Shown here: in pieces, positions 25,141-33,954 of the stretch
Layout of the letters: the number at the start of each line of letters is the position of its first letter
Numbering within the stretch: position 1 is the first letter of the stretch
Assembly (NCBI GenBank): GCA_038329845.1
Contig: JBBQNJ010000001.1
Coordinates: 145,883-209,882, forward strand
DNA from: JBBQNJ01 sp038329845
GTDB taxonomy: Bacteria > Planctomycetota > Phycisphaerae > Tepidisphaerales > Tepidisphaeraceae
Reading direction: 5' to 3'
DNA length: 64,000 nt
Program-made: the position numbers and the translations under genes
Notes under the pieces: generated by a model
Databases searched by the model: none
What the model was told of the DNA's origin: nothing
Seen by the model: the letters and a program-made list of their open reading frames with translations, nothing else

Positions 25141-26583
25141 ATGCTCGCGGGGATGAGCGACTCGAATGCCCAGCGGCGGTGCAACATCGTCTTGCTGGTG
25201 GCCGAAGACACCGGGCGCCACCATGGATGTTACGGCGATCCGATGCGGGTCACGCCGAACATTGACGGCCTTGCCGCACAGGGGTGCCGGTTCGACAACG
25301 CGATCTCTACCGCCCCGGTTTGCGCGCCCAGCCGCTCGAGCCTGATCACCGGGCAATTCCCCATCAAGATCGGGACGCATCACATGCGTTCGACACTTCT
25401 GCATCCGCCGCGATTGTTCACCGAGGCGCTGCGGGAGGCGGGATATCATGTGAACTGGACCAACAAAACCGACTTTAACTTCGATCCGCCGCCGGGATGG
25501 GTCGATGAATCGAGCGACTGGATCAGCGAGTTGGAACAGGGCCGCAAGCCCGAATCGCCGTTTTTCCATTTCTGCAATTTTCAGATCACGCACGAGAGCG
25601 GGATGTGGCCGCATGAGGCCTGGCCATCGTGGCGCGAGCCGGCGGCGTCGCTGGGGCAGACGTTTGCGTCATTGGCGGTCGATCCAGCGCGGGTGCCGGT
25701 GCCGCCTTATATTCCCGACCTGCCGGCGACGCGGGCGGAGCTGGCCCGCTATTACCAGAACCTCGCCTACCAGGATCACCAGGTGGGCCGGGCGCTGGCG
25801 GCGCTGGAGACGGCGGGCGTGGCCGACAACACGCTGGTGATCTACCTGGCCGATCACGGTTGTGGGGCATTGCGGGAGAAGCGCTGGCTGTATGAAGCGG
25901 GCATCCATGTGCCGTTGGTGATGCGCTGGCCCGGACGAATCTGCGCCGGCTCAGTGCGCGAGGATCTGGTGAGCTGGGTGGATATTGCCCCGACAATCCT
26001 GTCGGCCGCCGGGGCGGAGGCTATGAAGGATTTGGACGGTCGGGTTCTGTTGGGCGATCGCACCGGCGCCGAGCCGCCCTGCGTGTTCGCGGCCCGGGAC
26101 CGGATGGACGAGGTCTTCGACCGCGCCCGCGCCGCGCGGGATCGCCGGTTCTTATACATTCGCAATTTCTTCCCCCAGCTACCCCATGCCCAGCGCAGCC
26201 AATATATGGAAAAGATGCCGTCGTTGAGCGAAATCCGCCGGCTTCATGCCGCCGGGGCGCTGGCGTCGCCGGCCGACCTGTTCTTTCAAACGCGGCGGTC
26301 CGCCGAGGAGTTGTTCGATGCCATCGCCGATCCGCATTGCCTGAACAATCTCGCCGGTGATGAGCGATTTGGCGAACCGCTCGGTCAACTGCGGGGGCGG
26401 CTCGATGAGTGGATCGCCCGGACCGGCGATCTGGGCGCTGTCAGCGAAGGAGAACTCATCGCCCGAGGCCTGGTCAAGGACCGGCGCGAAGAGTATCGCC
26501 AGCGAATCGAGCCTCTGCCGCCCGAACTGCGCTTCGCCGGCCCGGTCCTGGCGCCGTTGGAAATGAGCGAAGTGCAAGACTGA
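25141..26583 (+). CDS. Type I sulfatase (formylglycine-dependent), heparan-N-sulfatase-like
   Basis: 480 residues from ATG 25141 (ATG 25153 is the alternative). Key motifs: NIVLLVAEDTGRHHGCYGD (first metal-binding Asp), CAPSRSSLITGQ, where the Cys of CxPSR is converted to formylglycine, and VIYLADHGCGALREKRWLYEAGIHVPLVMRWPG (metal-binding Asp-His and Lys). No clear signal peptide is seen from either start, which is odd because planctomycete sulfatases are usually exported. Family resemblance is to N-sulfoglucosamine sulfohydrolases (S1_8-like), but the substrate cannot be read from sequence. No separate maturase is in the window. Confidence 0.87.
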   Translation: MLAGMSDSNAQRRCNIVLLVAEDTGRHHGCYGDPMRVTPNIDGLAAQGCRFDNAISTAPVCAPSRSSLITGQFPIKIGTHHMRSTLLHPPRLFTEALREAGYHVNWTNKTDFNFDPPPGWVDESSDWISELEQGRKPESPFFHFCNFQITHESGMWPHEAWPSWREPAASLGQTFASLAVDPARVPVPPYIPDLPATRAELARYYQNLAYQDHQVGRALAALETAGVADNTLVIYLADHGCGALREKRWLYEAGIHVPLVMRWPGRICAGSVREDLVSWVDIAPTILSAAGAEAMKDLDGRVLLGDRTGAEPPCVFAARDRMDEVFDRARAARDRRFLYIRNFFPQLPHAQRSQYMEKMPSLSEIRRLHAAGALASPADLFFQTRRSAEELFDAIADPHCLNNLAGDERFGEPLGQLRGRLDEWIARTGDLGAVSEGELIARGLVKDRREEYRQRIEPLPPELRFAGPVLAPLEMSEVQD

Positions 26584-26614
26584 TCGCCGACGAAAGTTCA
26601 GCGTCCCCCGCCCA

Positions 26615-26798
26615 CGCCGTCAGGGTCGCGCGATCGAATTCGACCAACAGCCTCTCCCCCACGCCCCGCGGCGTTATTTCAAACCATATTCCTGCCACTG
26701 CGCCGTCAGGGGTCACGCGATCGAAAGCAGCGAAGAGCCGCCGGACCGCGAGCGGCCGTGCCCTTATTTCAAGCCGTATTCCCGCCACCGCGCCGTCA
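26615..26798. repeat. Tandem duplication of the ubiD-family gene 3' end
   Basis: The last 35 bases of the gene (26764-26798) recur at 26674-26708 with 31 matches; both give TARWREYGLK or TAQWQEYGLK plus a stop on the minus strand. A second stretch, CGCCGTCAGGGTCGCGCGATCGAA at 26615, recurs at 26701. So roughly 90-bp units were duplicated downstream of the stop. The 180 bases between the sulfatase and this gene hold nothing else. Confidence 0.8.
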
Positions 26799-28326
26799 CG
26801 CGGGCTGCGATGGCCGGGTCCATCGTCAGCGGCGCCGGCCAGCGCCGGATTTTGCCTTCGCCGGCGATCTTTACGGTCGCGTCGAATCCCATTTTCGATC
26901 CCGCCCCGAGATCGGGAGAGGCGTGGTCCAGGATGTCGATCGGACCGTACACCACTTCGCTGTCGCGCTGCGGGTCGCAGTTGGCGAACAGGTGGAATAG
27001 CACATCCTCCTGATCGTGTACGTTCACCGTTTCATCGACCACGATGATGAACTTGGTGAACGCCATCTGCCCGGCACCCCAGATCGCGTGCATCACTCGC
27101 CGCGCCTGATACGGATATTCCTTCTTGATCTTCACGAACACGCAGTTGTGAAACGCTCCGCTCATTGGCAGCGAATAATCGATGATGTCGGGGATCAGCA
27201 TCTTGAGCAGCGGCAGGAAAATCCGCTCGGTGGCCTTGCCCAGAAAGTAATCCTCCATCGGCGGCTTGCCGACGATCGTCGCCGGAAAAATCGGGTCGCG
27301 CCGGTGGGTAATCGCCGTCACCTCGAACGCCGGGTAACGGTCGGCCAGTGAATAAAATCCGGTGTGATCTCCGAACGGGCCTTCGAAGAGTTTTTCCGTC
27401 GGATCGACAAGTCCTTCCACGACGATCTCGGCGTTCACCGGCACCTGCATGTCGATCGTCTTGCACTGCACCAGCGAGATGCCCCCGCCGTTGAGGAACC
27501 CGGCGAACAGCAGTTCCTCGACGCCCGGCGGAAGTGGCGCCGTGGCGGCGTAGGGAAGCACGCTCTCGCCGCCGAAGACGATCGCCAGTGGCATCTTCTT
27601 CCCGCGGCGCTGCCACATGCGAAAATGCCTGGCCCCGTCATGGTGCATGTGCCAGTGCATCGCGCAGCGTCGCGGGCCGTACAACTGCACGCGGTACATT
27701 CCAATGTTGCGGCTACCGTCTTCGGGATTCTTCGTGAAAATCCCCCCAAGTGTAACGTATCGCCCGGTCCCGCGCTCGCCCGCCCGCCGGGCCGCCTCGG
27801 GATCAAAAGCCTGTCCCGAATCCAGGTCCCCATCCAGCGGCCAGCACTGGATCACCGGCAGCCGGGTGATGTCGGCCTTATCGCCTTCGAGAACCACCTG
27901 CTGGCAGATTCCCGATCGCACGACCTTGGGCGGATAACTGCCGATTTTCAGCAAATCCGGCAGTTTTTTCACCTTTTCCAGCAGCGTGGTCGGCATCTCG
28001 GGCTTGACAAGCTGGCGCACCCGGTCGGCCAGGGCCTCGAGATTCTCGGTGCCCAAGGCGCGGTTCATCCGCCAGTAGCTTCCGAACGTATTGATCGCAA
28101 CGGGAATGTCCGATCCCTCGACGTTCTCGAACAGCAGCGCCTTGCCACCGAGATTGCCGGCCGGGTTGCGATCCAGTTCCGCGTGCCCGTGCGGCGCCGG
28201 GGATTTGCTCACCCGGTCGGCGATCTCGGTGATCTCGAGGATCGGCGAAACCGGCGCGGCGATCCGCGACAATTCGCCTTGGGTGTCCAGGTCATGAATA
28301 AAATCGCGCAGCGTTTCAAAGGGCAT
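26764..28326 (-). CDS. UbiD-family prenyl-FMN-dependent decarboxylase
   Basis: 520 residues from ATG 28326 (MPFETLRDFIHDLDTQGELSRI). UbiD signatures: NIGMYRVQLYGPRRCAMHWHMHHDGARH, EEL FAGFLNGGG-like central part, and EGPFGDHTGFYSLADRYPAFEV with the catalytic Glu/Arg region. Such enzymes use prenylated FMN to decarboxylate ubiquinone or menaquinone precursors or aromatic acids. In planctomycetes, which use the futalosine menaquinone route, a role in quinone synthesis is likely (inference). No UbiX is nearby. A 3'-end fragment is duplicated just downstream. Confidence 0.87.
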   Translation of the reverse strand: MPFETLRDFIHDLDTQGELSRIAAPVSPILEITEIADRVSKSPAPHGHAELDRNPAGNLGGKALLFENVEGSDIPVAINTFGSYWRMNRALGTENLEALADRVRQLVKPEMPTTLLEKVKKLPDLLKIGSYPPKVVRSGICQQVVLEGDKADITRLPVIQCWPLDGDLDSGQAFDPEAARRAGERGTGRYVTLGGIFTKNPEDGSRNIGMYRVQLYGPRRCAMHWHMHHDGARHFRMWQRRGKKMPLAIVFGGESVLPYAATAPLPPGVEELLFAGFLNGGGISLVQCKTIDMQVPVNAEIVVEGLVDPTEKLFEGPFGDHTGFYSLADRYPAFEVTAITHRRDPIFPATIVGKPPMEDYFLGKATERIFLPLLKMLIPDIIDYSLPMSGAFHNCVFVKIKKEYPYQARRVMHAIWGAGQMAFTKFIIVVDETVNVHDQEDVLFHLFANCDPQRDSEVVYGPIDILDHASPDLGAGSKMGFDATVKIAGEGKIRRWPAPLTMDPAIAARVTARWREYGLK

Positions 28327-28405
28327 GGTCGCCGATGGTATGAACCGCCCGGCGAACCGACAACCGCACGGTCCGTGCGTCCAGATGAGCCTAAGGGCGA
28401 TTCGG

Positions 28406-29344
28406 CTATTGCACGACAGTAAGGCTCTTAAGGCTTCGCGGCGGTTCGAAGCTCACATCCTCCTCGACAAGCGTGCGGGTTTCAATTTCCGCGTCGTATC
28501 GCCGGCGCAGCTCGTCGAGAAGCTCGGCCACCAGGTGCTCGGGCGCTGAGGCGCCGGCGGTGACCAGCACGGTCTGGGCCTCGTCGAGCCACGAGGGGTC
28601 CAGCCCCGAGGCATCGTCCAGCAGATACGCCGGGCGCCCGGTGGCGCGGGCCGTCTCCACCAGGCGCTGGGAGTTCGAGCTGTTGCGACTTCCCACCACT
28701 AAGACCACGTCCGCCTCCGGAGCTAAGTCGCTCACCGCGCCCTGGCGATTGGTGGTCGCATAGCAGATGTCGTCCTTCTTCGGGCCGCGAATGTTGGGAA
28801 ATCGCCGGCGAAGGGCCTCGACGGTGCGGGCGCAATCGGACAGGCTCAGCGTCGTCTGAGTCACGTAGGCTAGCTTGTCGGGATCGGGGACCTGAAGCCG
28901 ATCCACATCCTCCGGGCCTTCGACCAGCAGGATCGCCCCGGGGGCTTCGCCCAGCGTTCCGACCGCCTCGTCATGGTTGCGATGTCCGATGAAGATCACC
29001 GTGTATCCCTCGCGGGCGAACCGCGCGACCTCGACATGCACCTTGGTCACCAGCGGACAGGTCGCGTCCACCTCGATCAGCTTTCGCCCGCGGGCCTCGT
29101 CGCGCACCCGCGGACTGACTCCGTGGGCGCTGTAGACGATCACGCCCCCTTCCGGCGCCTCGTCGACGCGATCGATGAAGACCACGCCGCGCCGACCCAG
29201 CTCCTGAACGACGTGGCGATTGTGAACGATCTCGTGGAATACGTGAATCGGCGGACCGCGCAGCTTCAAGACCTCTTCGACCACGTCGATCGCCATGTTG
29301 ACGCCGGCGCAAAAACCGCGGGGATTGGCAAGAATGACCTTCAT
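28406..29344 (-). CDS. ispH: 4-hydroxy-3-methylbut-2-enyl diphosphate reductase IspH
   Basis: 312 residues from ATG 29344 (MKVILANPRGFCAGV); the longer frame upstream has no family match. The three cluster cysteines are seen in PRGFCAGV, VDATCPLVTKVH and DDICYATTNRQ. The substrate-binding His/Glu region VFHEIVHNRHVV and SAHGVSP, and VGSRNSSNSQRLVE, are also typical. It makes IPP and DMAPP in the last step of the MEP pathway. It stands alone on the minus strand, 79 bases upstream of the ubiD-family gene, divergent from the DUF1015 gene. Confidence 0.95.
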   Translation of the reverse strand: MKVILANPRGFCAGVNMAIDVVEEVLKLRGPPIHVFHEIVHNRHVVQELGRRGVVFIDRVDEAPEGGVIVYSAHGVSPRVRDEARGRKLIEVDATCPLVTKVHVEVARFAREGYTVIFIGHRNHDEAVGTLGEAPGAILLVEGPEDVDRLQVPDPDKLAYVTQTTLSLSDCARTVEALRRRFPNIRGPKKDDICYATTNRQGAVSDLAPEADVVLVVGSRNSSNSQRLVETARATGRPAYLLDDASGLDPSWLDEAQTVLVTAGASAPEHLVAELLDELRRRYDAEIETRTLVEEDVSFEPPRSLKSLTVVQ

Positions 29345-29394
29345 GATCCAGGTCGCAATACTAGGTTCGTCTCCGCTCGATAGTCTACGCCGTC

Positions 29395-29422
29395 TTGATC
29401 TTTCCAACCCGCGGTCTATCTT
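29395..29422 (+). promoter_or_regulatory. Candidate sigma-70 promoter for the DUF1015 gene
   Basis: TTGATC (29395-29400), a 16-base spacer, TATCTT (29417-29422), about 75 bases before GTG 29498. By eye only. Confidence 0.4.
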
Positions 29423-29497
29423 TTCGATCATATCTGATGGGGATGGAGATTTGCCGGACGGGGACGAAACCGGCGTGACTTGGGATCGAGGAATCTT

Positions 29498-30805
29498 GTG
29501 GCGCTGATTCGACCGTTTGCCGGAATTCGCTACTCCAAGCAGTTGCGCGATTCATTCGCCGACCTGATCGCCCCGCCGTACGACGTGCTGGCTGAGTCGG
29601 GCAAGGCGCAGCTCCAGCGCAAGCATCCGAACAACATCGTCACCATCGACCTGCCGCATCTTCCGACCAAATCGGCCGGGCCGGACGAGGTGTACGAAGC
29701 GGCGGACGAGACTCTCAAGGCGTGGCTTTCGGCCAAAATTCTCCAGCGCGACATTCGGCCGGCACTCTATCCCTACGCGCAAACGTTCGACCACGCGGGC
29801 CGAACGGTGCATCGCCGCGGGTTCATCGCGCTGGTTCGGCTTTCGCCGTTCGGGGCCGGGCAGGTCGTCCCCCATGAAAAAACGTACAAAGGTCCGATCG
29901 AGGATCGGCTGAAACTGATGCGGGCCACCGGCGCCCAGTTGTCGCCGATTTTCGGGCTGTATTCCGATCCGCGCCACGAGGTGACCGCGGCGCTCTACAA
30001 GAGCGTCGGCAAGCCCGAGCTGTCCGGGACGATGGATCAGGTGCGCAATGATCTGTGGTCGGTCCCCGACGCCGACACGGAAAACAAGGTCATCGACCTG
30101 ATGCGTCCGCGGCCGATCTACATCGCCGACGGCCATCATCGCTACACCACGGCGCTGCAGCACCAGGCCGAGGCCATCGCCGCGGCCGGCGGGGAACTGC
30201 CCGATGCCCATCCGGCCAACTGGTGCATGTTCGTCCTGATCGGAATGCAGGATCCCGGCCTGCTGATTCTGCCGACCCACCGGCTGCTGGGCGGGATCGA
30301 ATCGTTTGACATCGCCGCGTTCATCAAGGAAATCCGGCCCGCGTTCAACGTGTCGGATGCGCCCCTGGGTGGCGGCGAGGTTGCGGAATATCTGCGGATG
30401 ATCCTTCCCAAGCAGCCGCCCCACACGTTCGGGCTGTACGACCAGCGCTCGGGCCGGCTGATCGAATTGCGGCTGAAAAATCCCGACCTGCTCAAGCCGC
30501 TGGAGCCGAATCACAGCGACGCCTGGCGACGACTGGACGTGGCGATCCTCCAGCGTTACCTGATCGACGAAGTGATCCAGCCGCGATTCGCCGTCGGCAA
30601 GGAGATCGTCCGCGGCTACACCGCCGATCCCGACGCCGTTGCGGCAATGACGGATGGCTCACGGCACCAAGTGGCGCTGCTGCTGCAATCCACACCGCTG
30701 CATGCCCTGGAGGAACTGGGGAAATTCGACGAGGTGATGCCCCAGAAGAGCACGTACTTCTACCCGAAGCTGGCGACGGGGATGGTGATTAATTCGCTGC
30801 GATGA
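29498..30805 (+). CDS. DUF1015-family protein
   Basis: 435 residues from GTG 29498, preceded by GAGGA five bases upstream; this beats the TTG at 29480. Family features: IRPFAGIRYSKQLRDSFADLIAPPYDVL at the N-terminus, VVPHEKTYKGPIEDRLKLM, YIADGHHRYTTALQ with the conserved histidines, and a C-terminal ...MPQKSTYFYPKLATGMVINSL. The HH motif was proposed to resemble HPr-kinase-like or nucleotide-processing folds, but function is unknown. It is widespread in planctomycetes and clostridia as a single-copy housekeeping-type gene. No partner gene is adjacent. Confidence 0.88.
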   Translation: MALIRPFAGIRYSKQLRDSFADLIAPPYDVLAESGKAQLQRKHPNNIVTIDLPHLPTKSAGPDEVYEAADETLKAWLSAKILQRDIRPALYPYAQTFDHAGRTVHRRGFIALVRLSPFGAGQVVPHEKTYKGPIEDRLKLMRATGAQLSPIFGLYSDPRHEVTAALYKSVGKPELSGTMDQVRNDLWSVPDADTENKVIDLMRPRPIYIADGHHRYTTALQHQAEAIAAAGGELPDAHPANWCMFVLIGMQDPGLLILPTHRLLGGIESFDIAAFIKEIRPAFNVSDAPLGGGEVAEYLRMILPKQPPHTFGLYDQRSGRLIELRLKNPDLLKPLEPNHSDAWRRLDVAILQRYLIDEVIQPRFAVGKEIVRGYTADPDAVAAMTDGSRHQVALLLQSTPLHALEELGKFDEVMPQKSTYFYPKLATGMVINSLR

Positions 30806-30851
30806 GCAGGGGATGAGGTGCCCGACGACCCGCAGGGGATGACGAGGGCAC

Positions 30852-30928
30852 GGGAACATTCAGAATATGTTCTCGGGCAGACCCTCACCGTCGCGGGTAA
30901 CGCAGCAGGGGAATATTCTGGATGTCCC
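30852..30928. repeat. 77-bp imperfect palindrome, dispersed element copy 2
   Basis: Begins GGGAACATTCAGAATATG and ends GGGGAATATTCTGGATGTCCC. The whole element aligns with the reverse complement of the copy at 24943-25020, sharing both ends and the centre CCTCACCG. It lies between DUF1015 and the UBC-like gene. Confidence 0.75.
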
Positions 30929-31083
30929 TTCTCGCCGCCGAGGCACGCAGAGGGGAGGCGCCAAGGTGACAATCGCCTCGGGTGCTCTTGGTTCACTCGC
31001 CGTTCATTCCCAAAGGGGGCTGCGCGTTGAACGCGTGCGTGCAAGGCGCGGTCGGGGGGGAATCGGATACAATGCCCCCAATC

Positions 31084-33024
31084 ATGGACGCGGCCATCCA
31101 TTCATCCAGCCAAAGCGGATCGTCGATCGGTACGGACGATCCCCGGCGGGCGAGGCTCGAGCGGGAATGGCGGGCGATGCAGCGGGCGTTCGCGTATCAT
31201 CCGTTTATCACCATCCTGCCGCTAAGCGGCGAACCGCCCGAGCAATACGAAATCGCATACCGCGTTCGCACCCTGGCGATGGGGGAAGACCAAACCCTTC
31301 GCTACATCAAGCGGGCATCGGTGCATCTGTGGCTAGGCCCGGATTTCCCCGATGCCGCGCCGCTGGCGCGTCCCATGGCCGAGCTGTTTCATCCCAACAT
31401 CGCTCCCCAGGCCATTCGGATCGGAGACGATTGGTCTGCGCGCCGGACGTTGACCGACCTGGTTTCCGTCCTGGGCCAACTGCTCGCGTATCAGCGATAT
31501 GACTCGGAGCTGGCGGAAAATCCCGCCGCCGTGGAATGGATCATCGCCCATCCATCTCACGTGCCGACCGATCCCGATGCCGACTTTTACCCCAACAGCG
31601 GCGGGGCACCGATCGAGCGAATGCTCCGCTACGGTCCAGCGACGCTGGACGACATCGCCCGGCGAGTCGAGCAGGCCCGCGCATCAATCGAATCGGATGC
31701 CGGTTCGGTCACGCCCGAAGCGCTCGATGATTTCCTGATGAAAACCGCCCGCGCGGTCGAGTTGTTTCTGGGCACCGAAGTACCCGCATCGCTGCACGAT
31801 CCGGCGGAACGGATTGTCGAACAGCTTGGCGCGATCCGCGAACATGCCGATCGTCGCCATCGAGATCTGGCCGCGATGGCGCGCGTTCGGGCGATCGAGC
31901 AAGCGATCCAGCAGGCGGACGAGGCATGCGCCAGGTCCCATCAATCGTGTATGCCGCTGCTGGAACTGGGCGACGGACTTTGCCCGCCCGCTGAGTCGGC
32001 GCATCCAATGCGGGTGGCCGCGGCGATTCCCCCCGTTTCGGTTCTGGGGCCACTTCTCAAGGCGCTGTCTGCGGCGGTGGAAACCGCCCGAGAAAAAGTG
32101 GGCGATATCGAGAAGACCTTTAAGCAAGCCGATTCACCGCGTGTTGACGGTGCCGCCGGGTCGGTGCCGCGTCGAGAAGTCGGCGAGTCCGAGGCGGGGC
32201 GGGCGCTGGCCTCGGCGCGGCCGCTTCTGGCCGAAAGCGCCCAATGTCTGGCCGCCGGGAAACGCCTGCTCGCATGGCGCGAACTGTCGGAACTTCTCGA
32301 CGAAGGCGAAGCGCTGGTTCGACGCCTGGCCGTTCCCGATGCGATCCACGAATCGACCGACTGTCCCGCCCTTGCCGGGCGGTTCGATGCCCTCGCCGAG
32401 CGGGGATCGAAGCGGCTGGCCGAATTATCCACCGATCCGCTACGGGCACCGGGGTGGATGGCGGCGTTCATGGTGCCGCTCTCTCGCCCGGATGCGCGGA
32501 TGCTGCTGGCGACCGAACATCGTAAGGCGACCCATCGCTGGATCGGCCTGCGCGAGGATCTGATGCGACTGGCACCGTACCAGAAGCGGATTGCGTTTTT
32601 TCGGACGCTGGAACGGCTGGGGACGGCGCTGCGCGAGGATTCCCAGGTGCTTCGCCAGGCCCGCGCGATGATGGCCGATGCCGAACGCGATCTGGTCGAG
32701 ATCGTCGCTCGCAGTTCAAGGGATTTGGAGACCGATCGCCTGCTGGTCCCGGCGAAACTCGCCGCCGCCTATTCATCGCACATCGCCCGGCGCGATGCAT
32801 CGCGGCATCAGATCGAAAGCCTGGCGCCGCGGGTTCAAGAGACTGTCGAGCAACTTCGCGCGCTATTGGCGGATGAGGATCGCGGCGATGGGTCACTGCC
32901 CGCACTGTCGTCCCTCGGCGCGCAGGCCGTCGAGGGCGCCGCGCTGGTGCCCTGGCTCGACGATGAGGCGATCGAAGCCCTGATCGCCGATATCGAATCC
33001 GCCAGCGGGATGGGTCTGCGCTAG
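31084..33024 (+). CDS. UBC-like (ubiquitin E2-fold) protein lacking the catalytic cysteine, with long helical C-terminus
   Basis: 646 residues from ATG 31084 (ATG 31072 is also open). Residues ~20-165 follow the E2 plan. There is an N-terminal helix (ARLEREWRAMQRAF), strands ending in VHLWLGPDFPDAAPLARPMA, and HPN (His103-Asn105) in LFHPNIAPQAIRI. Next come the Trp of DDW and the helix TLTDLVSVLGQLLAYQ, then NPAAVEWI. In E2 enzymes the residue seven or eight after HPN is the thioester Cys; here the aligned position is Arg112. So it resembles inactive UEV-type proteins. The remaining ~480 residues are Ala/Arg/Glu-rich and mostly helical, with several amphipathic stretches. No E1, JAB or ubiquitin-like gene is next to it. 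Confidence 0.62.
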   Translation: MDAAIHSSSQSGSSIGTDDPRRARLEREWRAMQRAFAYHPFITILPLSGEPPEQYEIAYRVRTLAMGEDQTLRYIKRASVHLWLGPDFPDAAPLARPMAELFHPNIAPQAIRIGDDWSARRTLTDLVSVLGQLLAYQRYDSELAENPAAVEWIIAHPSHVPTDPDADFYPNSGGAPIERMLRYGPATLDDIARRVEQARASIESDAGSVTPEALDDFLMKTARAVELFLGTEVPASLHDPAERIVEQLGAIREHADRRHRDLAAMARVRAIEQAIQQADEACARSHQSCMPLLELGDGLCPPAESAHPMRVAAAIPPVSVLGPLLKALSAAVETAREKVGDIEKTFKQADSPRVDGAAGSVPRREVGESEAGRALASARPLLAESAQCLAAGKRLLAWRELSELLDEGEALVRRLAVPDAIHESTDCPALAGRFDALAERGSKRLAELSTDPLRAPGWMAAFMVPLSRPDARMLLATEHRKATHRWIGLREDLMRLAPYQKRIAFFRTLERLGTALREDSQVLRQARAMMADAERDLVEIVARSSRDLETDRLLVPAKLAAAYSSHIARRDASRHQIESLAPRVQETVEQLRALLADEDRGDGSLPALSSLGAQAVEGAALVPWLDDEAIEALIADIESASGMGLR

Positions 33025-33084
33025 GTCGGCGACAGTCTATAGCCCGGAAGTCCCCTCCGCGCCTTCGTTGTGGTGCAGGATTCA

Positions 33085-33108
33085 AGCCTGCAGATCCAAG
33101 AGCAGGCT
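33085..33108. repeat. Small hairpin between the UBC-like gene and the peroxiredoxin
   Basis: AGCCTGC (33085-33091) and GCAGGCT (33102-33108) form a 7-bp stem with a ten-base loop. It could act as a terminator for the upstream gene; no T-run follows. Confidence 0.35.
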
Positions 33109-33172
33109 GGAAGCCCGGACCACGAGGGCCGGGAGCCTCTGTTCGTCCCTTGGTCCCCTCGCCCCTGACTTC

Positions 33173-33202
33173 TTGACTCTCGGCGCGATCCCCACCTACA
33201 CT
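33173..33202 (+). promoter_or_regulatory. Candidate promoter of the peroxiredoxin gene
   Basis: TTGACT (33173-33178), an 18-base spacer, TACACT (33197-33202), 57 bases before the ATG. TACACT as -10 recurs before mscL and the aldolase gene in this window. Confidence 0.55.
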
Positions 33203-33259
33203 CGCAGCGTTCGAGCCTGATTGGGATTTTTTTCACACACTGGTTTGGAGACCGTTTTC

Positions 33260-33847
33260 ATGACATTGCAGATTGGCAAGCCGGCACCCGCGTTTAAGCT
33301 GGATGCCGTTCACGAAAGCATGTTCAAGACTCTCGCCCTCGACGATTTTAAGGGGAAATGGACATTTTTGCTGTTCTATCCGCTGGACTTCACCTTCGTG
33401 TGTCCCACCGAATTGCTCGCCTTTTCCGATCGCCTGGATGAGTTTCATAAACTCGGTGCCGTCGTGGTGGGCGCCAGCATCGACTCAAAATTCTCGCACT
33501 TCGCCTGGACTCAGCAGCCGCGAAAGCAGGGGGGCATCGAGCAGCTGCGCTTCCCGCTGCTGTCGGACATGAACCGCACCCTATCGGCCGATTACGGGGT
33601 CTTGACCGACGAAGGGGTGGCGCTGCGGGGATTGTTCCTGATCGATCCGGACGGCGTCGTCCAACACGCCACGGTGAACAACCTGGGGGTCGGTCGCAGC
33701 GTCGATGAGGCGATTCGGGTGCTGCAAGCGTTTCAACATGTGCGCGAACATGGGGAAGTCTGTCCGGCCAATTGGAAGCCCGGGGAAGCGACCATGAAGC
33801 CCGATACGACCGAATCGAAATCCTATTTCGCCGCCCACGCCCGCTGA
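33260..33847 (+). CDS. Peroxiredoxin, typical 2-Cys (AhpC/Prx1 class)
   Basis: 195 residues from ATG 33260. Active-site stretch FYPLDFTFVCPTELLAFSDR holds the peroxidatic Cys. The resolving Cys is in HGEVCPANWKPG near the C-terminus. GASIDSKFSHFAW, GLFLIDPDGVVQHATVNN and VGRSVDEAIRVLQAFQ are standard for the class. It reduces H2O2 and organic peroxides in the cytoplasm using thioredoxin or AhpF-like partners, none of which is next to it. Single-gene unit with its own promoter. Confidence 0.95.
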   Translation: MTLQIGKPAPAFKLDAVHESMFKTLALDDFKGKWTFLLFYPLDFTFVCPTELLAFSDRLDEFHKLGAVVVGASIDSKFSHFAWTQQPRKQGGIEQLRFPLLSDMNRTLSADYGVLTDEGVALRGLFLIDPDGVVQHATVNNLGVGRSVDEAIRVLQAFQHVREHGEVCPANWKPGEATMKPDTTESKSYFAAHAR

Positions 33848-33882
33848 ACAATTCCGGCGGTGTGCCATAGTCCAACACCCCG

Positions 33883-33939
33883 GCCACAGCCGAGGGCGGC
33901 TATGCTACACCTTGCCACAGCCGAGGGCGGCTGTACTAC
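33883..33939. repeat. Two tandem copies of a 26-bp CACAGCCGAGGGCGGCT repeat
   Basis: Copies at 33883-33908 and 33914-33939 (24 of 26 identical, 31-bp period) fill the short gap between the convergent peroxiredoxin and propeller genes. The unit is a familiar low-copy dispersed repeat of planctomycete-type genomes (general impression). Confidence 0.65.
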
Positions 33940-33954
33940 GTGCCTCAACCCCCT

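Noticed and set aside
30982..31083. Longer N-terminus for the UBC-like protein
   Set aside because: The added residues lie next to the palindromic element, lack similarity to the E2 fold, and the first Met with a folded domain behind it is at 31084.
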